DNA of 64,000 bases from Reticulitermes lucifugus (taxonomy: Eukaryota; Arthropoda; Insecta; Blattodea; Rhinotermitidae): positions 7,362 to 71,361 of the forward strand of contig JAKCWW010000367.1 of NCBI GenBank assembly GCA_026260175.1. The letters are read 5' to 3'. Shown here in pieces: positions 12,760-25,244 of the stretch. The stretch's first letter is position 1. The number at the start of each line of letters is the position of its first letter. Under the pieces are notes generated by a model that saw only the letters and a program-made list of their open reading frames with translations, did not search any database and was not told where the DNA came from. The position numbers and the translations under genes were made by a program.

Positions 12760-13530
12760 GGCGAGAAGTGTTCAGGTCTTTGCTTTCTGTGTCGTAACAC
12801 TGTATAGCCTTGTAGGTGTTCAGTTGGACAGTTCGAGGTCTTCTGTGTTGTAACAATGTATAGCCTTATAAGTGCTCAGTTCGAGGTCTTCTGTGTTGTA
12901 ACACTGTATAGCCTTATAAGTGCTCAGTTCGANNNNNNNNNNNNNNNNNNNNNNNNNNNNNNNNNNNNNNNNNNNNNNNNNNNNNNNNNNNNNNNNNNNN
13001 NNNNNNNNNNNNNNNNNNNNNNNNNNNNNNNNNNNNNNNNNNNNNNNNNNNNNNNNNNNNNNNNNNNNNNNNNNNNNNNNNNNNNNNNNNNNNNNNNNNN
13101 NNNNNNNNNNNNNNNNNNNNNNNNNNNNNNNNNNNNNNNNNNNNNNNNNNNNNNTATAAGTGCTCAGTTCGAGGTCTTCTGTGTTGTAACACTGTATAGC
13201 CTTATAAGTGCTCAGTTCGAGGTCTTCTGTGTTGTAACAGTGTATAGCCTTGTAAGTGTTCAGTTCGAGGTCTTCTGTGTTGTAACACTGTATAGCCCTA
13301 AAAGTGCTCAGTTCGAGGTCTTCTGTGTTGTAACACTGTATAGACTTATAAGTGCTCAGTTCGAGGTCTTCTGTGTTGTAACACTGTATAGTCTTATTAG
13401 TGCACAGTTCGAGGTCTTCTGTGTTGTAACACTGTATAGCCTTGTAAGTGCTCAGTTCGAAGTCTTCTGTGTTGTAACAGTGTATAGCCTTGTAAGTGTT
13501 CAGTTCGGGTCTTCTGTGTTGTTAGTGAAC
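12760..13530 (+). repeat. Satellite/minisatellite array, 48-bp unit, with an assembly gap
   Basis: The unit runs from TATAGCCTTATAAGTGC through CAGTTCGAGGTCTTCTG to TGTTGTAACACTG. Unit starts (TATAG) fall at 12859, 12907, 13195, 13243, 13291, 13339, 13387, 13435 and 13483, exactly 48 bp apart outside the gap. A first variant at 12802 is 57 bp long because of a 9-bp insertion. N bases fill 12933-13154; the flanking units are 288 bp apart (6 x 48), so the gap keeps phase. Because 48 is divisible by 3, a 252-codon frame stays open across the array with a 16-residue repeat. I regard that frame as non-coding. Confidence 0.95.
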
Positions 13531-13689
13531 CCCGGGCCCATGAAAGGCAAGCAGTTCTGTGCCCAGAGAAGTTATCCGCTTCTTAAGAAGGACTCTGTGT
13601 TGTTGTTTTGTTAGCCTCTTGTTAGTGTCGCCAAAATTAATTAGTTGTAAGATAGGGAGAAGAGATGTCTCTTCTCCGAAAGGTCTGTA

Positions 13690-13905
13690 GTACCTCTGCG
13701 GCCCAGGCAGCCTATTATTGAATGGGTAATGGGGTGATTTCTTCGGGAGTAAAGCTGGAGGGGCGTGAAGCTAACCACTCGCCTCCATCTAGTGCTGAGG
13801 TTAAGAAGAGTGGATCTGTACTTACTGTCCCACATATGCCTTTATATGGTGCACAAGGAATACTGTTATTGAAAGAGCTGTGTAGACAGCACAAGATTTA
13901 TTCTA
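13690..13905 (+). mobile_element. SINE family C, 5'-truncated copy
   Basis: Family C body without head: GAATGGGTAATGGGGTGA, GGAGTAAAGCTGGAGG, CCATCTAGTGCTGAGGTTAAG, CATATGCCTTTATATGG. It lies about 160 bp after the 48-bp array. Confidence 0.75.
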
Positions 13906-13941
13906 AAATATTTGATATGGCCTTATTTATTGTAACATACA

Positions 13942-14013
13942 TACGAGGTGTGGTAGAAAAGTAATGAGACTGGCAACGCTGTCTAGGAGTCTAGGCGTCT
14001 AGGTCTAGGAGTG
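13942..14013 (+). mobile_element. Mariner-type terminal fragment with a short internal tandem
   Basis: TACGAGGTGTGGTAGAAAAG followed by TAATGAGACTGGCAACGC resembles the outer end of insect mariners (compare CGAGGTGCTACCCAAAAG at 49602). It runs into imperfect repeats of GTCTAGG/GTCTAGGA at 13981-14013. No opposite end or transposase was found nearby, so this is a solo end. Confidence 0.5.
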
Positions 14014-14644
14014 ATCCAATGTACTGTGCAAATTTATAATTTATTTTCATATTACCCCTTTTAATAGGAGAATGTTTTGAATGCATTGCGTATGTACTCT
14101 CCGTTAGAATCGAAGAGTTGCTGTTCAATGAAAGGAACTATATGAATAAAGAAGTAAATAAAATATATCAATCAATAAACAATGAACCTGCCGTGAGGTA
14201 GGTTTATTCTCGTGTATCAGGAGAAATAGATAAGAAAGGGAATCTTATTCATGGAGCAGACCTGTATGACATCGAACCTAGGCGTCTCGGCACAGAACCC
14301 TCTGTCTTTTCCCCCACAGACAGACAATTGAACGAGGCCGGCGCATTAGGCCTGCTATCTCTTGCATAATCCACGAAGTCGGTCTGCAGGTTGCGCGCGA
14401 CCCTAATGGAATTCCTCCAATATTTATTTGACCATTATTCGAGGGATGTGTCTCCACCGCTGTGCTTGCCATTTGCCTGCCTGTACCATTTCTCTCCCGC
14501 TTCTCTTACGAGATGCATATTTGAGGCGTTCCTTCACGTCCTTATACCACATTTCGTGGGAAGATAAACCAACAACAGGGACTCCGGGCACTACAGACTA
14601 GTTTTGTGTTTACTCATCTACGTCCATCACTTCTGACTGTGCAG

Positions 14645-14830
14645 ACACAACTTTATTTTATTTATTTATTTATTTATTTACAATTTATGTAACGATTATG
14701 CTGTCATTAGCACAGATTATAGGCCTGTAGCATCAAATGGTAGAATGTTTAGTACACAGTGAATTGACAAGGCTCTGGAAGGAAGCGACCGTATTATCGA
14801 CAGAGTTGCTTGGAATAACTGAGAAACCGC
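14645..14830 (-). mobile_element. SINE family F, fragment with (TAAA)n tail
   Basis: On the minus strand the 3' end reads ATCGTTACATAAATTG followed by a (TAAA)n tail (plus strand TTTA repeats at about 14652-14680). Upstream, TTCCTTCCAGAGCCTTG matches the copy at 62715-62995. The head is missing. Confidence 0.6.
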
Positions 14831-15289
14831 ACGAAAAATGTCATGTTATAAGGTAGCGGCAGAAGGTTCCTGCAAACCTTTGGCGCCAACTACCAGGTAA
14901 CATGATGTCACGTCCAAGAAAACTGTAATCTCCACATTCTGAGGGAAACTCAGGTACTATTAACCCGTTTAATCAACTTCAGATATTGTTTAAACAATTA
15001 ACAATTTAGACATGACGGAGGACTACGAATTATTTTAGGCTCGTTTGCATCCCTTCGGAGCGCGTATTGAAATCATTACAATCGTCCATTTGTCTGTATG
15101 CATATAACAATTCGGGAAGCACTGAATGGATTTCCAGGGAGAATTTTACGAAAACATGTTAATTCGGTTCAATCTTCACTTGGCTGTGACATTTTGTTTC
15201 CTTACGTGCATTTCTACGCTCATGAGTGTTGGCTTTCCAGCTGTATACATTCGCTGTGTCTGTTACGCTTTGGTCACTCACACAAGTCA

Positions 15290-15430
15290 GAAGAATGAAT
15301 TAGGCCGTGTGTTTGATTCCCGTGTGCTAAAAGTGGAAATCTGGTGTTCTAGATAGTTGGTGTTTTCCCTACTTCCCAGCAACAGCGTTGCAATCGACGG
15401 GAAGTCTGATATGAATTGCGCACTGCTGGT
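15290..15430 (+). mobile_element. Possible tRNA-headed SINE fragment
   Basis: GTTTGATTCCCGTGTGC at about 15312 resembles box B plus the start of a SINE body (AAAAGTGGAAATCTGGTG, GGTGTTTTCCCTACTTCC, GCGTTGCAATCGACG). A minus-strand 121-codon frame ends inside it. There is only one copy here, so the call is weak. Confidence 0.35.
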
Positions 15431-18400
15431 AGCATTGTTGCTAGGTTTATAGAGGAGCGATCCCACAACAATAGTTATTTTGTACTGTCCTGTCATTATT
15501 ATTCTCTGGATTTTGAACAACAGAAGTCTGTGTGATGAGAACCATTCTATATTGCAAAACAAATGAGGTCTGTACTGATAAGATTTGAAGTTATCTCGGC
15601 GATGATTGTTAAGATTATGGGTTAGAGAACTACACAACACAAAAACACGCACGTCACAGACATTACACGTTTATTTTATATCGCAATTTTATATCTCACA
15701 TAAACGCAAGGGTATTTCTAAGTCTGTGACCATTTGTTTTTAATAGGCTCGTCTGATAATGAAACTTTATACCAGTTACCGAAAAGTTGTTGTTGAAAAG
15801 AAACACAAGACGATGGGCAGTGTTCAAATCAATAATCATATTTCGTAGAACCGCCATATATTTGTTTTTCAGGAGCAAAGGTATGTGGCTTTTGTGCTTT
15901 AATCGCCCTGCAGTTGGGTTAGAACACATTAATTGTCCACCGTCGATCAGTATAACAACACACGTGTTCATGTACTGATCAATGGTAGGCAGTTCGACTT
16001 TCGAGATTTCACTATAATTATGAGGGTTGATATCAGCAAAATAAAATATTGTACTAGATTTAGCTTCTCACAGCGGCGTTTGTGAATATTACAGTCTTCC
16101 TAGACGTTACGTCTTGTCGAATGGCAAGTAGTTACCGCCGTTTCGATGAAATGTAGTGACTCTATCTCATGGGTCAGGCACTCCAAGTCTTCTTAAAATG
16201 TCCCGGTCTTAAATCTATTATTTTATTGCCGTGTTGTTGAGATGACATACTCTTTACTCAGAAAAGTATATGTCATAGAGTTATAAAGATTCTGACTCGT
16301 ACAGTGCAGGATGCGTTACGTAATCTTATACAGATGGCAAGTAGCATTCCAAATTATTCCTACAGCGACAACAAACAAAGTCTTAAACTAATTGTATATC
16401 CTATGGGTGAAAATCTGCTGAAACCCGGAAACATTACTGCAGTTTTCAGTTTTTGCAAATATGTTTCAGAATTTCAATAAAAATTGGTGAACTGTTACCG
16501 AGATATTTTTTATTTTATCAAAATTAAATACACTTTTGTGTTCTCTTAAAAGTACGAAAATTGGCGCAGGCTACTTGCAGGCTTTCAGTGTTCGTTGACA
16601 TTTTCCTACTGATTTAGTTGGAGACATATATTTGATAGTTGCTACACTTTAATTAAAAATATAAAAGTGTCATTTATAAAAAAAAATGTTTATAAAAGAG
16701 TTATTACAGTACAGAGGGACCACGAAGTAAGGACTCATCTCAGAGAAAAAATGTTAAAACTGTAAAGGAATTAGAAGAGTACTTGTTAAAATAATGGTCT
16801 CTTGGATAAAATATTGATATATAAAAGTATAAAAGGCCACACTTTAAATAATTTGTTTTACAGAAAACTTTAAATACATGTAAATCACCGTAATTAAGTC
16901 AGTAGGTACAATGAACCTTCAACTGGGCATGTACCAAATTTCATAAAAGTTGAACTTGTGTTTGTTCAGAAAAATGCATTAAAATCGATAAATTAACACA
17001 GCCTGGAAGGTACAGCATGAATCCCCCTTTCCAGGCAGTGAGATCCTTTATTCTGAAATTCATGAATAATCGTGTTAATATTGATGCTTAATCCCTCGCT
17101 TTAGATTTGTTAAAATCTGCAATTCAGATTTGATTGTGCAGAAATAACTGAATTGCCTACAGCAGTGAAGACAATGGGTAACCATAAAACAAGCTAGAAC
17201 GACCTGTAGACTCGAACGACGACAAAAGCCACATCAAAGCCATTACAGCAAGCAGCTGACTAATGAAACACAGGAGTACTTTACAGGCATCAAGGAAACA
17301 AACAAGAGGTTATCCACAGCTTTCTATTTGACGAGGCGGACCAGCGGTCAAGACTTGTTCGCTCCAGTATACCATGCAAAGCGTATCAATCTCACTTTCT
17401 CCAAGACTTGGATACCCTCAACCCCGTTCCTCCGTTAATGTGTACCCGTTTCGTACCTTTGGCTCTTTCTCTGCGTTCTTCTGCATTTCCTCCCCTTTCA
17501 TTTTATTTGTGTAATATCTTGCCATTCCTCTCCCCTCATTACAGCAACGGCAATAGGCAGTAGGCTTCTCTATATCCTATGAACAGCGGACGATAGTTTT
17601 TCTTGCACCGCATCGTAGAAAGAGCGTGTTATTATTTATCCGAGAAATACAAGAATCGGCTATTATTTGTAGGTAAGTAATTTGTCATAAACTGGACATT
17701 TCTGTTGTAATTAACTTTATTTATCTGTTAACTCTCCTCAGATTCAGACAATTTGTATTGTAACAGCATCTGATATCTAAAATACCCATAGATTAGAATA
17801 TTTGTTTCACAAATTTCGTTTCTTGGAAAGACGAATTCAGACGTTTTCGTAGTAGGATGTTGAGGAGAATGTCTGGAGGTATGACAGGGGAAATGACAGT
17901 AGGTAGGCTGGCGACAGTTGCTTCATTAGGAATCTCATAATTTGTATTTTTGACCACATATTATTAGGGCGACCAGATTAAAAATGATGAGTGGGTTATA
18001 TAATACGAATGGATAATGAGATTAGAAATACCAAATTTTATCTGTGGAACCTGGAGCGAGAAGATCACTTAGAAAATCTAAGCGTTGATCGGAGTAATAA
18101 TATTTAGTCAGCCATTAAGACATATTCTAACACAACTATTCATGTTTTTATTGGAGAACAATATCTCTTGCAAGAAAAGCAGCTAAAAGTTCTTACCTTA
18201 ATGAATTGTCAACTTGTTATATAAAAAATATATAACAGAAGTATATTAAATGACGTTAGAAATTCTTTATTTCCTTCGTATTAAGCTCTTAACCTTACAT
18301 AAGTTTTACGGTATGTTGACTGTATTAAATTATACCTTGTTGTAGATTGTAGATGTGAATATTCCGAGTTGTGTTAGCTCAGATTTTACGATTCCATTTA

Positions 18401-18599
18401 CATTTTAAGAATAAAATTTTTCAATTAGGTTGAATATTAAAAAGTTTTTGAAAATGAATCTCCTTTCACAAGCTAAAATAAGTTGTAATTTAATGCAATT
18501 AACACATTGTAAAGCTTATGTACGTTTGAGATCTCATACTTAGGAAATGATGAAATTTTAACTTCATCTAATAGCCTTCTTGTATATACATGTTATATA

Positions 18600-18660
18600 A
18601 ACACTTGATGATGACCCATTGCGATCGAAACGTATAGCTGCTTCTATTTCAAGACAAGAA
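18600..18660 (+). other. Isolated hammerhead-like core, degenerate
   Basis: TTGATGA at 18605 is followed by a short possible stem-loop and GAAAC at 18627. The layout resembles the cores of the GAAACGTCGGT family and the 44081 locus. The conserved C before TGATGA is T here, so an active ribozyme is not expected. Confidence 0.3.
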
Positions 18661-19669
18661 ATATTTTTTTCCAGTCAAACTGGTTCGCTATACTTTGTCG
18701 TTTAATCGCTGATATCTTACGAAGCGCGACGGGACGACACACATCAAGTAAATAATATTTAAATGAAAAAACGAGTGTGCGGATGGATTTGTGTGATTCG
18801 GGATTGTATCTAATGATGGTCAACTGGGTGAAAGGTAATGAACCTTCGGGTTCCTAAAAGTTCAAACATTTCTGACCTAATTTCTCAAGAAGATATTTCT
18901 TTCATAAACTTAGTTATTCCAGAATTTGTATTGCGAAAAATCACAGAATAGCTTGTCCGGATGCGTTAAGTAAGATTTCATTTCAGTATTTTATTAAAGT
19001 TCCTTTAACATTTTGAAGCGTGAAATTGATCAAAGTATTGTGTAAAAGTTTACTTTATACCGCATAATAAACACATTATTTCTCCATTATAAAGGCTAGC
19101 CGGTGAGTGTGGTTTAGGGAAGTGATAACCATTTATTGTGCAAACGATACTAAACAAAATACAAGCTGGGAGGAAAACTGGAAAGTTTTTTTTTAAAGTT
19201 AAAGCTGAATGTATCTACAGTAATCACTGGGTTTTAAATGGTTAAATATTTGATAGACAAATATGCCAAAAGTGCTTATAAAATGTGATGCAGTACAACA
19301 TTCTATATGTTGCTGAATCTATTCTTATATTGGCACGAGAATACTAACAGCAGCTGCATAAAAGATCTTTATATTTTATTTGTACAAAGAAATTGGACTT
19401 GGCAGATAAGCAAACAGTCCTTCACGCAGCATCGCAGACTTCATAAAGGAAGAGCAATAACCGAGATGAAGCGGCTGAAGAAAGTTGGGTTTGAGGTTAT
19501 TGAATGTCGGTTTTTGAGAAATGTTTCTGAAAATTTATTGAGCTTTCAGGAGCATGAAGGTAGTTTAGTTGGTGCCTTGCTTGAAATACCAAGCTGTGAC
19601 TTCAGTTATTACTGTCGTACGGCATAGTGCCTTTCCTAAGAAGAAAGAAGCAGGATTTATGAGTACTCC

Positions 19670-20115
19670 ATGCTGTCTGTGTGTGTCCCAGTGGCACATG
19701 TCTATATGTATGTCTCGTATCTGTATATGTGTATGTTTATATTTGTGGACCTGCTGCTATGTGTATGTTTGTATATGTGTGTCAAAGCTTTCCTCTGAGT
19801 GTTTTGTGTCTCTCTGTGCGCATACTGTGTATGTGTGGCAAAAATTCAGAAGAATACTTATTCTTTAATGGGGAATGCTATATATTTTCTCAATATTATG
19901 TGTTTATATTTATGTTTATGTCTCGGTATGTATGTATGTGTGCGTCTTTGCGTATGCATGTGTATGTTCGTGTCTGTCTCTGCTTCTGGGTGTGTGTGTG
20001 TTGATGTGTATGCCTGTGTTGTGTGTATGTGTGCGTTTTTGTTTGTATATCTGTACGTATGTGTATCAATCCCTGAATCCTTGTGTCTCATTGTGTATAT
20101 GTCTGTATATATCCC
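19670..20115. repeat. TG/TATG-rich low-complexity tract
   Basis: A degenerate mix of TGTATG, TGTGTG and TGTCTG steps covers about 450 bp on the plus strand. Several overlapping cysteine/valine/tyrosine-rich open frames here, on both strands, are compositional. It likely derives from an old dinucleotide/tetranucleotide microsatellite. Confidence 0.75.
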
Positions 20116-21016
20116 CACTTCAACTTGGTTGACTTTGACGTGACTTTGTAGCAAATTTATGCCATTGAAAGACACCACAACGCCGTAATTTATGACTTCC
20201 CAAGTTCAGTAATAACGACATGGCGGACGAGTGATCTTGTGAGGCAGAGGCCACACTATTTTATTACCCTGCTCTCTGACTTCCGCCCCAAATTTTTCCG
20301 CCGTAGGAGACCGGGTAGCTGACCCAGTGGGTCGAGCCGGCTCTGTTTGGATAACGTAACTCTCTCTAACTAATCGTCACGCTGTAAGTACACTCCTACA
20401 AATTCTTGACCTCAAAATATAAAAGAATTAGCGACTTCTTCACGATTCGGCTGCTTCGTCCCCTGGAAAAGGACATGGTTGTTTATTGACTGGTAGTGTG
20501 GGTGAATCGAAGAACCGGTCTGTACACAATGACGAAAAGAAAAATTTCTATTCCAGCCTAGAATAGAGCCTCTGTCTTTCAGCCTGTCACATTCCTTTTT
20601 ACTGAATGAAATGCCCGGCTCATAATACGTCAATGGAATTACTTGAGTAAGGCATCACAAACACGTGGGTTATATAAATATGTGTGAGCACATGTGGGTA
20701 GGTTATTTAGTTTGAAGGCACTGCGTTTGCGAAAATATTCTTAAATTTCTCAATTCATTTAAATTAAATGAATTTTTTACAATATATATTTATAATTTAT
20801 AATTTCTTCCTACTAACAGCGTTATTAGTAAACTATAAACAAGTAAATCTTAATTCGAAATTTGACGTTCTCAAATCAGCGTTGCTGTAGGTTCAAATCT
20901 TCTGTGATATTAGGCCGTAACTATTTATCAGTACACACGGCTTAACATAACAGAAGGCTTGAATTTTCAGTTCTTAATTTCCTCGTGCTATGAAACCTTT
21001 AACTCCAACAGGAGGG

Positions 21017-21497
21017 AGCTTAGATAGCTCAGTCGCTCTGCTGACAAGCTACGGTATGGACGATCGAGAAATTTGGATTAGATTCACGGGAGGGGCAGCA
21101 AATTTTTCTCTTTACCAAAGCTTTCAGACCTGCGTGGTTTGAGTCTTCCGCAGCGGTGTGAATGACATTTGCGCTCTTCTGAGATTTTACACAGCATAGA
21201 AGGGTAGTTACCGACGTTTCGGGACACCGTGTTGATCCAGAAACGTCGGTAATTACCATTCTACGCTCCGTAAAATTACAGAAGATCGCAGATTTAAAAT
21301 TCAGACCTGTTTTGAGGCCCACAAAGTCTTCTATTTAATGGGTACTGAGGCGTCCTTTTCTGGAGTAAATTGGCCGGAACGTGAAAATGCCATTAAATCC
21401 CATCTAGCACTGAGGTAAAAAATGCGTGAAGCTATACGTCTACTCCCCATAGGCCTTTATGACAGGGCTTAATCAAGAAGAGAGACAATTTTACCGC
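21017..21497 (+). mobile_element. SINE family C, copy interrupted by an inverted-dimer insertion
   Basis: Head with box A-like TAGCTCAGTCGCTCTGC (about 21026) and box B GGATTAGATTCACGG; the body resumes after the insertion with GAGGCCCACAAAGTC, TTAATGGGTACTGAGG, CCATCTAGCACTGAGG and CATAGGCCTTTATGAC. The 10-bp TTCAGACCTG occurs at 21123-21132 and again at 21300-21309. Removing 21133-21299 and one repeat restores family C colinearity, so the inner element is the younger one. Confidence 0.85.
21133..21299. mobile_element. GAAACGTCGGT element, head-to-head inverted dimer (copy 1)
   Basis: A 167-bp insert flanked by a 10-bp target duplication. The left arm carries ACCGACGTTTC (21210-21220) and the right arm its complement GAAACGTCGGT (21240-21250). 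Arms of about 50-57 bp pair as imperfect inverted repeats around a loop of about 20 bases; left TTCTGAGATTTTAC pairs against right GTAAAATTACAGAA. The left monomer is longer, reaching CCGCAGCGGTGTG. The structure is two outward-pointing copies of one sequence, not a classical MITE with terminal inverted repeats. Confidence 0.82.
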
Positions 21498-24244
21498 AGC
21501 CCTTCCCCAGTAAATACTGAATACGAACGACGGTTAGCAGACTCCAACGCGTATAATTTTTGCATTTGAATACTCTCTTCGCAAATAAAGTACTCTAAAA
21601 ATGTATTGTCTGTGTGTATTAGTCACTCTGCCCTTTTACTTTAACTCTTATGTAACTTCTCTGGATAAATAATCAGTTAACCCTTTGTATCGAAAACAGT
21701 GCAGGGATGAATGTTGCATGTGACCTCACCTCATGTAGTTACAAAATATTATTACAGTCTGTACCCGGATCTGATTAACGTTTTGGATGAAAATTTGTTT
21801 TGTATGTGACATGTGACGCCATGTATTCCGCTAGAAGTATACTGAGGTTTGAAAAAACCTTCAGCCTGCATTATCAGGGCAGATAATTAGCTCTGGTTTG
21901 AGACATACAAGAGATGCGGCCACAGAGAATTAAAACTCTGATGTAATGTTACGTGTCTGTAAACTTCAGAGCCTTGTATCGAATTCCTGACTGCCAAAAC
22001 CATTTCCTTCACCACAACTTGAATTAGCATGCCTGTTGGTAGGGTTATTTGGTGTCTGTGGTTGGCAGCCATGTATAGGCTTACGGAGGTGGGGCTGGGG
22101 AACATCTGACAGTCAGTAGCACGGGGGATTTGACGACGCGAGCTGTAGGGAGAAGTTTCTCCGCCGGTGCGATGAGAATTAACCGTATATTGATGAGATA
22201 AGCAGGAACGTGTGTGTTTGTGTTGCAGTTCAGGGAGTTCTTAAGAGGCCCAGCCTGCATGTGGTCAGTAATAATCAAATACCTTTGAAATGTAGACAGG
22301 GTAACTGTCGGCCGTGTCATTAAAATTTCCCATTGAACGGTGTGTTTATTGCTGATTCTGTGGTACCATTATTTTAAATCTTATTCGTACTTCAAGAATG
22401 GCCGTATATAATTGATGTCATATATTTGACATGCGTTGTTAAACAGAAATATTACCCTGTTTAAGTGTCAGGGTGTAGATTTAACGTGTTTATCGAGTGC
22501 TGATCAGGTGGAAACGTGAAGATGCTGACGTGTTAGGTTATTTGTTGTGTAATGTTGAATGTGTGAGAGAATTAAGACTTGGCAACTATCACTTGCGTCC
22601 CCGAAATGAATGTTAATAGGGGACCCCCGTTGGGGAACAGTAGGTTAGCAACGGTGACGCTCACGTGAAATCAACAGCCTTATTATGGTAAGTCGCAACG
22701 ATCTCGTGTTGTAATATCCAAGTTTATTTTTAGTGCCTGTAAATTGACAGTGAATCTGTAACATATCTGAATATAATGGGAATAATTGGAGTATACGATG
22801 ACAAGCACGCGTAGGACGTTTTTATTTTAAAATTAGCAACATTTACCTAAGTAGTTCATTAGTATTACTGTGTCACACTGAAACACTGCAGGAACGCAAT
22901 ACAAACAAATTCGTATTTGGTAAAATTGTTTGTGCTTTATTACAACCTCGGTCGGATACGGGGCTAGAGTCGGGTAAGGGCCATTTATTTACCCTAAAGC
23001 ACTTATTTTAACGGAGTTGTTTCCAGTGCTTTGCTATTTTGTATGGGTCGTTTCCAACAATGACAGATATGGGAAATAATTTTTACCGGCATTGTAATAA
23101 TTTCATTTATGATATTTTGGCCCTTCATTTATGCCGGACTGTTGCATCTTTTCATCTGCGTGGTTCTCAAAGAAGCCATTTCCATCCCTGAATTGGAACC
23201 ACAACAAAATAGACGTAATACCGATAAAACCAGTCATTAATTGCTGAAAGTTTTTTACCACAAGAAGACCCTCACTCAAACACTAGCGTAAGGCACTAGA
23301 AAATTTAATTTAATTGCTCATACTGTTTACGGAAATAGCGTTGTGAGTGGACTTGTCACTGTGTTGTAAAACTCACATATTTTCTGTTTATTATGTAGAT
23401 AGTGATAGTAAGTTATCAATGGGAAAGCACAAAATGTAAACAAAATTCTTGGAGAACCCGTCTAGAAGGCGTTCTTCTTCGGAGACTGAAAGGAGATGGT
23501 AGGATACCATTCAGACGTATTTTAGGAAACTAGATTATGAGGATTTGTGGTAGATTGAATTTGATCATAATCTTGCCCAGTGGCGAGCTTCGGCGTTAGC
23601 GGTCTAGATCTTTCGGGCTATGGATGCTCGGTATTCCTTAACGTGTTTCTTAGTTTGTTCGTTATGATGTGACAGTGAGTGAACGTCGTTAAAATCATAT
23701 GTGATGCATGTTGTTCCAGAAAACTGTGACTTTGAAATTGAAACAGCTGTGATGAGAGATGAATGGTTATATCCATTAGGCCTGTGCGCTGTCAGTTACA
23801 AACGTTGTGAATTGATGCCGAAGGCTGATTGCTGATATCACTGCCATTTCACAAACAGGTAGTACTGTCAGTACTGCATCAGCAACAACAGAGTTCCAAT
23901 TTATTACTCATAATGCGTCTCAGCGAACGGCAAGCTTGTAAGACCCCAGCAATGAAGATTACCAATAAAATATATTGGAAGTTTTGAAGTCGATGTTAAG
24001 TCGATAAGCAATTTTGGCTGTGTGCAGGGTCTTCAGATCTTCTCCGCAGTGCATTATACACAGCATGCATTCACTTACATAGGTAAAATTTGTATGGCCG
24101 ACCAGCTCAAGGCTGTGAGGAAATATTGCTCCCCTAAGACACAGTTGACTTTCTTTGTCTTAAGCCTTGAAAGCTTTAACTTCATGTAAATAACGTTAAT
24201 GAATTCTCTTAGCAACTTCGCAGAAAATACGCCGCATTTCGATT
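21498..24244. other. 2.7 kb unassigned
   Basis: No frame above 80 codons and no repeat that I can pair with another site. CCCAGTGGCGAGCTTCGG at 23578 is weakly SINE-like. Confidence 0.45.
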
Positions 24245-24480
24245 GAAGTCTTCTCGGAAAGTAGGATGTTTTTACGGGTAAGCAGTCACCGACGTTTCAG
24301 AGGAGTGTAGTTATTCCATTTCAAGGGTCTAACATTCCATCCCTCACGCACTGCTTTACCCTGAAGAAGGAAGCACAATGCTCCTCCGAGACGCCACTAA
24401 TTACCAATCTCAGAAGACTTGTATGTTTAACAACACTGCGAGAACCCGCATATCGCAAAATGCATCGACATGACGCAGAG
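24245..24480. mobile_element. GAAACGTCGGT element, inverted dimer (copy 2)
   Basis: The left (minus) monomer has ACCGACGTTTC at 24288-24298 and GAAGTCTTCT at 24245. The right (plus) monomer has the core CTGAAGAAGGAAGCACAATG at 24361, then GAGACGCCACTAATTACC, and continues with CAGAAGACTTGTATG. The right copy's GAAAC has decayed to GAGAC. Monomers again point away from each other. Confidence 0.7.
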
Positions 24481-25204
24481 AAATCTGATAATGCTGTTAG
24501 GATGACAATCGCAGTTTATTGTTAGAAGTACGAAGTAGTATATGGTTTATGAAATACGTCGTACATGACACCAATTCAGGGCCGTGTTGTGTGCAGACGA
24601 CAAAAAATCTGCGTAAGCACGGACGCTTGGACATCTCGCCTTCGGGCTAAAGCCATCCAAAAGAGTTGTTTAAAAAACCGCTGATTCCAACCTACGTATT
24701 ACCACCTTTACATAATAAATGACAAAAAAGTTCTCAAATCATTGGCTTTATGCATCCACACAACACTGTGTGCGTCTCTTTCATGAGCGTCCCATGCGTA
24801 CAAATATTCCACACGAATTAACTCGCATCTGCCTTCTACCCCCTGATGTTTCGCTGTGTTATTAACTGCCATGATATACAAAAAACTTTTCATTTGGCCC
24901 CACAAATGTCCAGTGGGTTTAAAAGTCAGTTTATAATGGGCGTACTGTTGGTCCTCCCCGACTTACCATCGTTCCGGATATTTGAAATTACGAAACGTTC
25001 TGACAGTGATGCTACATGGAGGCGGAGGTCATTATACGTAACTGATATGCCTGCTGTTGTCTGCTATGAGACATGCTCTGGTGGTAGTGAAAGGTGCCGT
25101 GTACAGAAATGTGTGCTTCAGGTCAAATTTTGCCCAAGTCTGATTTGTGTTTATGGTCAATTGCATGTGTTTATATACTGTGTACAGTATAGACCTATAT
25201 ATTG
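24481..25204. other. Unassigned, includes part of a 141-codon frame
   Basis: The plus-strand frame 24846-25271 is the longest outside repeats, but its C-terminal third is translated TA/TG microsatellite and its start has no recognisable motif or splice context. Confidence 0.4.
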
Positions 25205-25244
25205 TGTACAGTGTATGTATATATATATACACATACACTGTACA
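25205..25244. repeat. 40-bp palindrome in TA/TG microsatellite
   Basis: TGTACAGTGTATGT at the left pairs with its near-complement ACATACACTGTACA at the right around a TATATA core. GTGTACAGT also recurs at about 25178. Cruciform-prone simple sequence; no gene is implied. Confidence 0.75.

Larger units (their letters stand above)
14831..19669. other. 4.8 kb of AT-rich DNA, nearly featureless
   Basis: Apart from the possible SINE at 15290 and the small core at 18600, there are no long frames between 15980 and 19300. The 106-codon frame at 19307-19627 has no known domain. Confidence 0.5.

Noticed and set aside
12856-13614. 252-codon frame across the 48-bp array
   Set aside because: The frame is kept open only because the unit is 48 bp and lacks stops; half of it is N.
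19307-19627. 106-codon plus-strand frame with a basic/charged stretch
   Set aside because: It is not recognisable, has no convincing splice sites, and runs into low-complexity TG sequence.
24708-24905. 65-codon minus-strand frame
   Set aside because: Depends on a non-ATG start and matches no family.
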